Positions 17,190 through 26,148 of a DNA stretch of 64,000 nucleotides are shown here, one piece after another (the first letter of the stretch is position 1; each line of letters opens with the position of its first letter). Location of the stretch: the NCBI GenBank assembly GCA_020632975.1, contig JACKEL010000012.1, positions 62,001 to 126,000 on the forward strand, read 5' to 3'. The notes beneath the pieces were generated by a model, which worked only from the letters and a program-made list of their open reading frames with translations, had not been told where the DNA came from and made no database searches. The stretch is from Myxococcales bacterium (lineage in GTDB: Bacteria; Myxococcota_C; UBA6777). A program made the translations under genes and the position numbers.

Positions 17190-19559
17190 TTAGATGCGAA
17201 GGCCTTCGCCTGGATTGGAGGGGGGAGAGCCGTTGCCGCCGTCGTCATCGTTGTCAGGGGAGGGCGTTTCTAGGGGCAGGCTTTGTGCAGAAAAGTGCGG
17301 ATCTTCGCCATCTTTGGAGTCATACCATCCCCATCGCGCGACGTCTGAGATCGACTCTGCGCTTTCTTGGGGAGGAAGCGAACCCCAGCCCCAACCTGCT
17401 TGGGTGGGAGAGATCTTTGGCAGATCGTCTTGGAGGGCGGGGGATTCCAATGGTTTTTCAGGGATATAGAGTTGTACGCGATTGCGTCCGTTGTGCTTGG
17501 CTTTGTAAAGCGCTTCATCAGCAGCTTTGAAGAGTCCGTTGACGTCGGTTGCATGGGCAGGGAAGCTTGCGACGCCGACAGATATCGTGATGCAAAACAC
17601 TTCAGGGTCGTTGCCATCTGAGCAAAAATCGAGTTCAGCGATCTGTTTGCGGAGGCGATCTGCGAGTTGTAGAGCGCCTTTGACATCCGTTTCTTCAAGC
17701 AACACAGCAAACTCTTCGCCACCATAACGCGCGGCAAGGTCGATCTCGCGGACACTTGATTGAAGGACACCCGCGACATGGTGAAGTACGCGATCGCCCA
17801 CGGGATGTCCGTAGGTATCGTTGAGTTGCTTGAAGTGATCGATATCCATCATCATCACGGACAAGGGGCGCTTGAAGCGGCGTGCCGCCTCGAACATCGT
17901 GTGAGAGCGCTCCATCATGGTGCGATGGTTGTAAAGCCCCGTCAGACCGTCTCTTGCGGCGAGGTATTCCATGCGCGCAAAGTTTTGTAGGTGCGAAAGC
18001 AGGGGAGCGACATGGTTGGCAAGCGCCCCAAGATTCTTTTCGGTCTCTTCGTTTGCGAAGGTTTGTGGGTCGCGAGCGCCCAAAGCGATCACACCAATCG
18101 ACTGATCATGGAGGATCAAGGGCAGCATGTACAAAGAGCCGATCTCTGGGAGGTTATCAGGATCAGGCTGTGCCAAGAAGGGACCTTGTGAACGCAGATG
18201 ACCCCCCTCTGGCAAGGGGCATCCGTGCTTCAAAGCGAGTGCAAGCAGCGATGGACCCAAGTGCAGCTTTTGATCGAGGAGGTGGTGGATCGACTCTGTG
18301 GTCGCAAGGACCGTGTGATGGCGTTGATCCGCTTCCACCCGCGAAACAAAGCCCCAATCAAACTGGGCAAAGCACGAAGCAGCTTCTAGGGCCAACGTCG
18401 CAAGTGAGCGTTCGGTGTTGGCGCGATTGAGACGCTGTCCCATATCGTGAAGCATGTGCAAGTGTTGGTTGGCTCGATCTGAGCGGCGGTAGGAGCGTTC
18501 GCTTTGCAACATCCGTGAGTACAACATCGCCGCGGCTTGGAGCATGGTTTCTTCGCGCGGTGAAAAGGGGACGGGGCGGATGCGATCTGCGCAAAGCGCG
18601 CCACGGATCTGATCACCTTGGCGGATAGGGACAGAGAGCATCGCCCGCACCACCGTGTGTCGTGTGTAATAGGGGAGGTGCAAACCATTTTCGCCGCTAC
18701 GAGAGATGCGGAGGTTGGTTTGGTTCTTAAAGACGTTGGCAAGCATCCCTTGGTGGATGGAAAATGGGCCATCGTCGATATGCGGAGCGTTTGTGTCGAT
18801 CCCTGCGAGAACATAGGTCTTTTCGTCGTTGCCCAACCACACCAAGGCGCATCCGTGGGCATCTAGACCTTCGCGAAGCATCGACAAAAGACTGGTGCGC
18901 TCTTGTTCGAGGGCTTCGAGGGAGATCTCTGTCATCCCAAGGGCCATCGCTTCTTCTGTCGGAAAGGGAGGTGCGCTGTGGTGACGTTGTTCTCGGACTC
19001 TACGCAGGTTTGAGCGATGGCGTTGTACACTCCACAACAAACCGTGCAAACACAAGTGATGTGATATCCCAAAAAGTCCCAAGTACACGAGGTGAAGTGC
19101 GCCGCGTCCTACATCTGTGGAGTGAGGTACCCCACCCCCAAGCACCGCGGCGATCTCCAAAAGCATCGCATAGCCAAACCACAATCCACCCTGCGAGGAT
19201 GTCCCAAAACTCGCAAGGAAGGCAATCGACAAGTAGAAGAGTGGATAGAAAGGCGAGTACAAACCACCTGTCAGACGCAGCAAGATCATAATGCCCGCTA
19301 GGAGGGCAAATCCCAACCCCTGCCAAGCCTCATAAGATGGTTCTTCGCCGCGCTCCAACCAAAAACGCACGATCCCGCGGTACATTTCCCACGACAACCA
19401 GCAAACAAACACACCCATCAAGGGAAGGATGGTTTCGAGGCGCGGAGAAGGCTTATCAAGCGTTCCTGATAGCACAAGCAAGAGAAGCCCTGCCGCCGCC
19501 ATCAAAGTGAAGATGCGTTGATAAGGTTGGGGACGAAGCGTTGAGGAGTAAGAGCGCAT
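17190..19559 (-). CDS. Membrane GAF-GAF-GGDEF diguanylate cyclase
   Basis: 789 residues. An N-terminal block with about five or six membrane segments (residues 15-180), a GAF-like domain (about 215-350), a second GAF-like domain (about 370-530), and a GGDEF domain (about 540-710) with the active loop RYGGEEF at about 611-617. It should make cyclic di-GMP. An intact inhibitory I-site (REID, nine residues before GGEEF, as in PleD) predicts product feedback. The last 75 residues are Pro/Ser-rich with no recognised fold. The start has GGAGAGAGG directly upstream. The FtsB-like gene lies upstream on the same strand. The signal sensed is unknown. Confidence 0.92.
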   Translation of the reverse strand: MRSYSSTLRPQPYQRIFTLMAAAGLLLLVLSGTLDKPSPRLETILPLMGVFVCWLSWEMYRGIVRFWLERGEEPSYEAWQGLGFALLAGIMILLRLTGGLYSPFYPLFYLSIAFLASFGTSSQGGLWFGYAMLLEIAAVLGGGVPHSTDVGRGALHLVYLGLFGISHHLCLHGLLWSVQRHRSNLRRVREQRHHSAPPFPTEEAMALGMTEISLEALEQERTSLLSMLREGLDAHGCALVWLGNDEKTYVLAGIDTNAPHIDDGPFSIHQGMLANVFKNQTNLRISRSGENGLHLPYYTRHTVVRAMLSVPIRQGDQIRGALCADRIRPVPFSPREETMLQAAAMLYSRMLQSERSYRRSDRANQHLHMLHDMGQRLNRANTERSLATLALEAASCFAQFDWGFVSRVEADQRHHTVLATTESIHHLLDQKLHLGPSLLALALKHGCPLPEGGHLRSQGPFLAQPDPDNLPEIGSLYMLPLILHDQSIGVIALGARDPQTFANEETEKNLGALANHVAPLLSHLQNFARMEYLAARDGLTGLYNHRTMMERSHTMFEAARRFKRPLSVMMMDIDHFKQLNDTYGHPVGDRVLHHVAGVLQSSVREIDLAARYGGEEFAVLLEETDVKGALQLADRLRKQIAELDFCSDGNDPEVFCITISVGVASFPAHATDVNGLFKAADEALYKAKHNGRNRVQLYIPEKPLESPALQDDLPKISPTQAGWGWGSLPPQESAESISDVARWGWYDSKDGEDPHFSAQSLPLETPSPDNDDDGGNGSPPSNPGEGLRI

Positions 19560-19656
19560 CCTCTCTCCGTGTAAACTCGACTCTGCAGTGTTGAACGCAC
19601 AGGTGAGAGCGTCGAAGGTTTTGCGTAAGGTCAGACTTCTTCTTTGGGGAGCAAGA

Positions 19657-19941
19657 TCACTTTGGGCAGATCACAACAACTTCGTTGGGCTTGGCCAAAA
19701 ACAGATGATCGCGTGCGGCTTGTTCGGCTGCGCGTTGATCGTAACGAAGTGCCATAATCTTGCGTCGAAGTACATCGTTTTCCTTGCGTGCTTGGTGATT
19801 TTTTTGTTCTTGCTTTGTGATTTGAGCACGCAATTGCTTGTAATGACGCTGTGCACCCATGGGGTGGGTCACCCACCAGCCATAGGCCGCAGTCAGGGCA
19901 AGGCAGGATAGCAGAAATAAGGCTCGGACGCCAACCATCAT
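19657..19941 (-). CDS. ftsB: FtsB/DivIC-type septum formation protein
   Basis: 94 residues: one N-terminal membrane segment (about 5-22), then a coiled coil (about 30-70, with the heptad-like QITKQEQKNHQARKENDVL), then a short C-terminal part with AARDHLFLAKPNEVVVICP, the FtsB/DivIC ending (ARe.lgl..p.E.v). In known bacteria FtsB bridges FtsL and FtsQ at the division site. Assignment rests on size, topology and the C-terminal motif. It may be co-transcribed with the diguanylate cyclase 97 nt downstream. Confidence 0.8.
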   Translation of the reverse strand: MMVGVRALFLLSCLALTAAYGWWVTHPMGAQRHYKQLRAQITKQEQKNHQARKENDVLRRKIMALRYDQRAAEQAARDHLFLAKPNEVVVICPK

Positions 19942-20143
19942 CCTTCGGTCTCCTTGCTTGGGTGTTGATCATCTCGGTGGGAAGGGAGCCTGTGGAGGCT
20001 CGTATGCATACACCAGAAGATACAAGGCCAACCAAAGAGCGTCAAGAAATCCGCACACTTTCTTTTTGCATCCTAGTCCCAAGGAGCCCAGTCACTTTGT
20101 CAAGGTCGAGTGTTCACTGAGATTTTTCGAGGAGCGTCGTTTG

Positions 20144-21121
20144 ATGAGAAGATCGCAAAGTTGGAAAAAGTCTTCTGTATGGTTGTGGGGTGCGTTGTGT
20201 GTGGGGATGCTTTGGGGGTGCCAACGCGCGCACTCGCTTGGCGCACAGATGGATGGCTCAGAGCCTGCGGGGAAGTTTGTAAACTGGCCAACGCAAGCCA
20301 AAAGTGGCGGCTCATCGATGTTTTGGAAACACTGGGGTGATGGACGAGCAGAGCTTGCGAGTTATGAAACCACGATCTCGCGTTATGGCGAACTCCGCCC
20401 AGCCGAGCTTGTGATGATCTTTGTGACAGAGCCCATGGATCGACGCACATGGATCAAAGACGATGCCGCGCCCGAGTCGCAAAAAGTACAAGTCCTCAAA
20501 CTCAACCAAAGCCTCAAGTTTCGCACAGGTCTCTACCCTTACTCTGTGTTGACGAGTGTCTTTGCCCCCGTGGGTTCGTGGCGTGGGCCTGCTTTTTCGC
20601 CCGCAAAGATCACGCTCAGCGCGCAAGAGTGGTGTGGACACGTGTTTGAAGGGCTTTGGGTAGGGCCGAGCCGCATGCTCACGCAAGTTCGTTCGTACTT
20701 TGCCAGCGAAGGCGAGAAAAACCACGTTCAAAAGATCCCCGCCACCACGCTGTTTGAAGATGCTTTGTGGATTCAACTTCGCGAGCTTGATGGGCCTTTT
20801 CTGCAAGGAAAATCTTGGCGCGGCAAGCTGGTGCCTTCTCTCTGGAGGATACGCAAACAACATACCCCTACCCAAGTCGTTGATGCGGAGATCTCACGCG
20901 AAAAGACCTCACGCGAAAACAAACCGATCCACAGGTTCACGCTTCGTTATGGCGGATACTGGAAACGTATCGATGTTGAGCAAGCATGGCCTCATCAGAT
21001 CTTGGGATGGGAAGCCTCTGATGGAGAACGCGCCAAACGTCAAGGCATCAAGCGCTTGCCGTATTGGTCGCTCCACAACCGAGGAGACGGGCGCTACCGC
21101 AAAGAAATCGGCCTCAAGTAG
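20144..21121 (+). CDS. Putative lipoprotein of unknown function
   Basis: 325 residues, family not recognised. The N-terminus MRRSQSWKKSSVWLWGALC is basic then hydrophobic and ends in a lipobox LWGC, so it is probably lipid-anchored. The rest is a mixed globular domain without repeats. ATG 20144 was chosen because GAGGAG is 9 nt upstream and the lipoprotein signal begins there; the longer frame from 19958 lacks such a signal. It is divergent from the FtsB-like gene and is followed by three hairpin repeats. Confidence 0.72.
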   Translation: MRRSQSWKKSSVWLWGALCVGMLWGCQRAHSLGAQMDGSEPAGKFVNWPTQAKSGGSSMFWKHWGDGRAELASYETTISRYGELRPAELVMIFVTEPMDRRTWIKDDAAPESQKVQVLKLNQSLKFRTGLYPYSVLTSVFAPVGSWRGPAFSPAKITLSAQEWCGHVFEGLWVGPSRMLTQVRSYFASEGEKNHVQKIPATTLFEDALWIQLRELDGPFLQGKSWRGKLVPSLWRIRKQHTPTQVVDAEISREKTSRENKPIHRFTLRYGGYWKRIDVEQAWPHQILGWEASDGERAKRQGIKRLPYWSLHNRGDGRYRKEIGLK

Positions 21122-21136
21122 CCCCTATCATCTCAA

Positions 21137-21270
21137 GGGCGACCCTCCGTGGCCGCCCGCTCTCCCCAAGCGTAGGCCAATCGCGCTCTCAAGGGCGACC
21201 ACAGAAGGTCGCCCACTCTATCTGGGCAGATCGGATATCCTCTATCTGGGGCGACCACGGAGGGTCGCTC
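21137..21270. repeat. Three copies of the dispersed hairpin repeat
   Basis: Copies at 21137-21158 (minus-strand reading), 21193-21214 and 21249-21270. Each is 22 nt with 8-nt arms around a 6-nt loop. The second has arms GGGCGACC/GGTCGCCC with loop ACAGAA, a fully compensated change relative to the GGGCGGCC/GGCCGCCC copies elsewhere. TATCTGGG precedes two positions here, as at the 17157 copy. The block fills the gap between the lipoprotein and the convergent Cys-rich gene. Confidence 0.8.
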
Positions 21271-21290
21271 GCTCTATCCCTAGGCCAAGA

Positions 21291-24200
21291 TCAACGAATC
21301 GGGCGGAACAATCGGAGTTTGGGTCGTTTTCCGAAGGGCAAAAGCATCGCAGCGCCTCGGCAAAGATAAGCAGCACAAGTTTGTCGTCCACGGCGGCGCA
21401 GTTGAAGGAACCTGAAACCTTTGGGACAACGGCTACGTGCTTTGGTATGTGGGCAGATTTGGGGGACGCACTGCCAACGGAGGCAGTTTCGATTCCCCAT
21501 GCGCCAAGGGACAACGATGGAGACTTGGTCACGACCGCAACGTCCGCGTGTATTGGGTCTGGGGCAACCTGCGCTAAGGCGAATGACGGTTTCTTCTGAG
21601 CGCATACAGCGGTACATGGGACACGCAGCGCCACGGATGATCCCTGCGGTCAATCGGGAAGATTGGCCACGGCTGCAACGACCTTTTTTGGGGCGTGGGC
21701 AACGAGGATCGAAGGTTCCTCTTGGTACAAGGGCGGGACCACGAGGAGGTGGGCAGGACCAGCTGAAACAAGTCTTGCCGAGTCGTTTGTAAGGCTTTTT
21801 GATGGGCGCGCCTGTTGTGCAGCGTGGTGGAGTGGTGGGCGGACAAACGTCTGTGGGGGCCTTGGCACGTTGACAACGGTAGATGGGGCAAGGCTTTCCA
21901 GGTCTGGGGAGTGCTGTGAGCTTTTGTCCTCTGGGACAGCGAAGCTTGGGAGGCGCAGGGCAACGTCTGGAGGAACCTTTGACGCAAACGGTTCTCATGC
22001 AGCGCAGTGACCCGATGTTGTAAGCTTGGTTGGAAGGTCGAGAGCCGCGAGGACAACGCACGGATGGGCTAGGTGGGCAAGTTGCTGCGGGGGCGGGGGT
22101 ACAGTGGGCTCTTTTGCAGGTGGTTCCTTTGTAAGAGAAAGTCTGATAATCGATCTGTTGTCCGCTTGGGCATTGGAGTGCTTGGATCGGGGGGCAACTT
22201 GTTTTTCGGCAGCGAGGCCGTTGGCATCGCAAGCCTTTGTAAGCATAAGAACGCATGACGATACCTTGCCCTTTGGGGCACTTCAGCAGAGGCACGGCGG
22301 GACATTCGATCTTGTCGCAAGAAAAACGCTTACACGTTTTTCCTTTGATGAGAAAAGTATGTTCAGAGAGTTCGGTACCCTGGGGGCATCGTGTTTTGGG
22401 AGCGGGAGGGCACTTGATGGGGACGCATCGACTACGAGAACAGCGCAGACCTTGGTAGTTGTAGAGTTCTGCGACTTCTTCTGTTTGTGCGGGGCATTCG
22501 AGCGGTGTGGTTTGTGGGCATCGAAGCTGTTCGCATCGAAAGCGTTTGCAGGTTTGTCCGCCAACTTTGTACGTTTCCAAGCGGGGTTTTTGTCCGCGGG
22601 GGCAGCGTGATGGGCGCACGGGTGGGCAGCTTTGGGCGAGGCAACGGAAGCGTTTGCAGGTCTTTCCGAGGAAGACAAATGGCTCAACAAGGAGTCGCTG
22701 GCCGCGTTTGCAGCGAGGTTTTGTGGTTCGTGGGCATTGAGGTTTCACACAACGAAAGCGTTGGCAACGCATACCAAAGTAGGTGTAGGTTTCGGGCTTT
22801 GGCATCTGGTTGGGTCGGCACTTGGGCGGCGCTGCGGGGCAAGCTTTGATGCGTTGGCAACGTGTCCTGCGGCATCGCTTTCCTTGGAAGACATAGTGCT
22901 CGACTTGGGGTTGGGTCCCTGGGCGACAGCGTTTTGGCTTCTCAGTGGGGCAACGAACAGGGACACAGGCGGTTTTTTCGCAACGCATGGAGCCCATGCG
23001 ATAGGGGGTGCGTTGGAGGCTGAAACCTTCATCGCAGTAAGATGGCCCGATCTGCGGACAAACATTGCGTTGGCACACCCAACGTTTGCAGGTGACACCT
23101 TGGTAATCGTATTCTTCTTGGCTGGACTGCAAACCTCGGCGGCATCGTGTTTTTCGAGAGGGTGGGCAAGCAACGCGTTTGCAGGTTGTGCGGTAACAAG
23201 TCATGCCTTGGTGACGATAAGGTGCTTTTTGGGCGCGTGTTCCAGGGGGGCAGTTGGGTTCACGTTCTTTTGGGCAGAGGGCTTGTTCGCAGGTCTCGCG
23301 TTCGCAAAGATGACCTTGGTAGCGGTACTGTTCCAAGATGACGCGTGCGCCAGGGGGACACTGCATGGGTGGGGCTTGTGGGCAGCTAGGTTCACTGCAA
23401 CGCTTGACTGTGTAGCGCAAGCCTCTCCAACGGCGTTCTTTGATGACGAGTTGGCGTCCTGGCGGACAATGGATCGTGACGCAACGCAGGCGAACACAGA
23501 TCTGGCCACGGAACCACTCGCGTTGTTTTTTGAGGGTTTCTTCTTCTCCATCGCACGCTGGGATGGGCCACATGGGGCATTGAACGGGGACGCATCTTGT
23601 GCGTTGACAGAGTCTTCCAAAGTGCTGGTAGGTCTCTGTTTTTGGCTCAAATCCGTACTCGCAGCGTCCTACAGGATCGGATGGGCAGGGCATCTCTGTG
23701 CATGTTGTTGTGGTGCAAAGGCTCGTGCCAAGGCGGTAGGTCTTTGTGTTGGGCTGGCTACCCGGCGGGCAAGATGCGGGACCTGGATCGGCTGGACAGG
23801 TCTTTTCAACGCAGATCCTTTTGGTGCATGTGCGGCCTTTGTAGAGGTAACGCACTGTTTTGACGTCTTCGTCTTCGTCGCATTGGGCCGCGGCTTGTAG
23901 CGGGCAAGATGGCATGTCACAGATGTATCGTGCGCACTGTTGTCCATTGTGGTTGTATTCTTGGAGTTTGGTATGCGCTCCTGCGGGGCAGTTCGGCATA
24001 CGAAGGGCGGGGCATTTTTGTCGGACACACCGCAAGCGGATACAACGCAGACCTTGGAGATAGTAAGGTTCTTTTTTGACCTGATATCCAGGAGAACAGC
24101 CGATGGGATCAGGGGTGGGGCAACGCAAAGGCTTGCAGCGATAGCGACGGCAGGTTCGGCCGCTTCTGCGGTAACTTTCGAGCGCTGAGTAATACCCTTG

Positions 24201-24665
24201 TTTGCAGCGTTTTTCTCGTGGAGCGGGGCAGCGTGTGTTTACGCATCTGTAGCGTTTGCAACGCAGTTTGCCTTCGCGGTAGCTGAAAGCCCGTAGGACC
24301 TGGCCTCTTCGACAAGAAGGTTTGGGTTCCTCTGGACAGCGGGGGCGTTCGCAGACTGTGCGGTAACAAACTTGGTTGAGGTAAAGATATGACTGGATCG
24401 CAGGCTGTTCACCGCGGGAACATGTGGGCGGAGAGTCGACAGGACAAGGGTCGATCACGGCACCTTGTTGTCCGTTCCCCAACTGTCCGTTGTTTTGCGG
24501 GGGCTGTTGTGGAGGTGGGTTGGTATTGTTGGGTTGTTGTGGGGGAAGCGTTTGCGCGGGTTGCCTAGAGCTTGGGGGAGGAGGGGGTTGTTGGCCTGGT
24601 CCAAAGCAGCTCGACTTCTCTGCTGCGAAAAAGAAAAAGAAACACGACAAGAGTGTCCATCGCAT
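21291..24665 (-). CDS. Giant secreted protein of about 28 four-cysteine repeats
   Basis: 1124 residues, family not recognised. Residues 1-20 are a signal-like segment (MRWTLLSCFFFFFAAEKSSC). A Pro/Gln/Asn-rich linker (about 24-70) follows, then about 28 tandem units of about 36 residues with the pattern CP-x(5-8)-C-x(17-20)-C-x(4)-C. Most units share RC.xG after the second Cys, an aromatic residue and a Gly before the third, and R/K between the last two. Unit 10 lacks one Cys pair; the last five units are looser. The chain holds roughly 110 Cys and is strongly basic. AAGGAGG lies 10 nt before the ATG. Secretion and disulfide bonding are inferred. It might be a surface fibre, adhesin or metal binder; nothing in the context decides. 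Confidence 0.85.
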   Translation of the reverse strand: MRWTLLSCFFFFFAAEKSSCFGPGQQPPPPPSSRQPAQTLPPQQPNNTNPPPQQPPQNNGQLGNGQQGAVIDPCPVDSPPTCSRGEQPAIQSYLYLNQVCYRTVCERPRCPEEPKPSCRRGQVLRAFSYREGKLRCKRYRCVNTRCPAPREKRCKQGYYSALESYRRSGRTCRRYRCKPLRCPTPDPIGCSPGYQVKKEPYYLQGLRCIRLRCVRQKCPALRMPNCPAGAHTKLQEYNHNGQQCARYICDMPSCPLQAAAQCDEDEDVKTVRYLYKGRTCTKRICVEKTCPADPGPASCPPGSQPNTKTYRLGTSLCTTTTCTEMPCPSDPVGRCEYGFEPKTETYQHFGRLCQRTRCVPVQCPMWPIPACDGEEETLKKQREWFRGQICVRLRCVTIHCPPGRQLVIKERRWRGLRYTVKRCSEPSCPQAPPMQCPPGARVILEQYRYQGHLCERETCEQALCPKEREPNCPPGTRAQKAPYRHQGMTCYRTTCKRVACPPSRKTRCRRGLQSSQEEYDYQGVTCKRWVCQRNVCPQIGPSYCDEGFSLQRTPYRMGSMRCEKTACVPVRCPTEKPKRCRPGTQPQVEHYVFQGKRCRRTRCQRIKACPAAPPKCRPNQMPKPETYTYFGMRCQRFRCVKPQCPRTTKPRCKRGQRLLVEPFVFLGKTCKRFRCLAQSCPPVRPSRCPRGQKPRLETYKVGGQTCKRFRCEQLRCPQTTPLECPAQTEEVAELYNYQGLRCSRSRCVPIKCPPAPKTRCPQGTELSEHTFLIKGKTCKRFSCDKIECPAVPLLKCPKGQGIVMRSYAYKGLRCQRPRCRKTSCPPIQALQCPSGQQIDYQTFSYKGTTCKRAHCTPAPAATCPPSPSVRCPRGSRPSNQAYNIGSLRCMRTVCVKGSSRRCPAPPKLRCPRGQKLTALPRPGKPCPIYRCQRAKAPTDVCPPTTPPRCTTGAPIKKPYKRLGKTCFSWSCPPPRGPALVPRGTFDPRCPRPKKGRCSRGQSSRLTAGIIRGAACPMYRCMRSEETVIRLSAGCPRPNTRGRCGRDQVSIVVPWRMGNRNCLRWQCVPQICPHTKARSRCPKGFRFLQLRRRGRQTCAAYLCRGAAMLLPFGKRPKLRLFRPIR

Positions 24666-24838
24666 TGTGAGGGGACCTCCTTCAAAGGTGGATAGGTAGA
24701 TCGAGCCGCAAGAGCGTTGAGTCGATCAACGAACGATAGTTTGAGGTAGCATCATGTAGAGATGGGGTTGCGGAGCAGGCTAAGGTTTGGACGTTGATAG
24801 AAGGCGTGTCTTCAATACGTCGCAATGATTCTTTAGCG

Positions 24839-26047
24839 CTACTTGCGCAAACGCCGTTTGGATGGTCGTTTGCGTCGTCTACGTTTTTTTCTCTTTTTGT
24901 ATCTCACACGTCTCTTTTTGAGCCTCTTGCGCTTTTTCTTTTGAGAAGGCGGCACCAACAAAGCGCGGGGCACGACATAACGCGTCCTTGCAGGTGGTTG
25001 CAAAGAGCGGACTTGAGGCTCTTTGGGAGGCGTGGGGGGCTGTGTTGCAGTGGTTGGATGCGGGGGGACGGGCCAGAAAAGCAACCCCACCAAAGCCAAC
25101 AACATGAAAAAAGCACCCCAACCAAACACGCGTTTGGGCTTTGCATAATCGATCAAGATCAGGCTGATATTGTCTTTCCCGCCGCGATCGTTGGCGGTTT
25201 CGATCAAACGTTCTGCTGCGAGGGTCGGGTCCCACTGTCGGGCAAGATGTTCTAGGATCTCTTGATCTTCCATCATCCCCGTGAGGCCGTCAGAACACAA
25301 CAACAGGCGGTCACCTTCTTGGAGGTGGAGCGGCAAAGGTTGGCACTCGACTTCGACTTCTGCTAGGCGGCCAAGGACGCGGGTGATGATATTGGATTTG
25401 ACCTTTTCTGTGGACTTTCCTTGTTCTTTCATCCGCTCGATCGCTGAGTGATCGCGCGTGATTTGCAACAAAGTCCCTTCCCGCAACAGATACAGACGGC
25501 TGTCACCCACGTGAGCGATGTAGGCTTGTTCTTCATGGACCAAAAGCGCCACGATGGTAGAGCCCATCTGACGGAGTTTTTCGTTTTTTTGCGCCTCAAG
25601 ATGGATCGCGCGATTGGCGCTTTGGATGGCTTCGCGCAAGGCTTGGAAGGGCTGCCAACGCGCCTTGGCGGGTGGATGCTCAAAGTAATACCGCACAGCA
25701 TCGACAGCGAGTTGACTTGCGATATCGCCCCCTTGGTAACCGCCCATCCCATCGCAGATCACCCCGAGGAAACCATCTTGAAGCGGCAAAAAGAGAAAGG
25801 CATCTTGGTTGCTTTTGCGTCGGATACCGATGTCCGTGCGCGCTGCGATGCGATAGAACGGAGGAATAACGTGGTGGATATGTTGATAAAAGCGTGTGGG
25901 GTCGAAAGAGGTCGCATCTTTGGCGTGGGGAGGATGGGCGACGGACATTGCTGCGTTAGACTCCACGGGGCACCAATCCATTTCGGGATATTCTTGGTTT
26001 GACTGAAGAAGCCACTCTACACGTTCTTTCTGCGCTTGGCTAGCCAC
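24839..26047 (-). CDS. PP2C-family protein phosphatase with membrane anchor and poly-basic tail
   Basis: 402 residues from GTG 26047. A PP2C domain (about 65-310) has RKSNQDA, VICDGMGGYQGG (metal-binding Asp), AHVGDSRLYL, ITRDHS, LLCSDGL and GGKDNISLILI, so it should be an active Mn/Mg-dependent Ser/Thr phosphatase. A membrane segment follows (about 318-336), then a Pro-rich linker and a final stretch of about 35 residues that is almost all Lys and Arg. The start lacks a clear ribosome site; ATG 25981 and ATG 25948 are alternatives before the domain. It could oppose the Ser/Thr kinase at 59286, which is inference. It is divergent from the lipoprotein at 26149. Confidence 0.92.
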   Translation of the reverse strand: MASQAQKERVEWLLQSNQEYPEMDWCPVESNAAMSVAHPPHAKDATSFDPTRFYQHIHHVIPPFYRIAARTDIGIRRKSNQDAFLFLPLQDGFLGVICDGMGGYQGGDIASQLAVDAVRYYFEHPPAKARWQPFQALREAIQSANRAIHLEAQKNEKLRQMGSTIVALLVHEEQAYIAHVGDSRLYLLREGTLLQITRDHSAIERMKEQGKSTEKVKSNIITRVLGRLAEVEVECQPLPLHLQEGDRLLLCSDGLTGMMEDQEILEHLARQWDPTLAAERLIETANDRGGKDNISLILIDYAKPKRVFGWGAFFMLLALVGLLFWPVPPHPTTATQPPTPPKEPQVRSLQPPARTRYVVPRALLVPPSQKKKRKRLKKRRVRYKKRKKRRRRKRPSKRRLRK

Positions 26048-26148
26048 GAGCGCGGACAGGCGTTGACAGCACGGGGCTTCCTGAATACAACTGAGGGGCT
26101 TTGTCCCGCTATTTTTCGATTCCCACGATATAAAGGAGGATCTCGCTC

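Noticed and set aside
22632..23900. 422-codon plus-strand frame inside the Cys-rich repeat gene
   Set aside because: A shadow frame: the periodic minus-strand repeats and GC-rich codons keep it open. It has no signal, motif or ribosome site.
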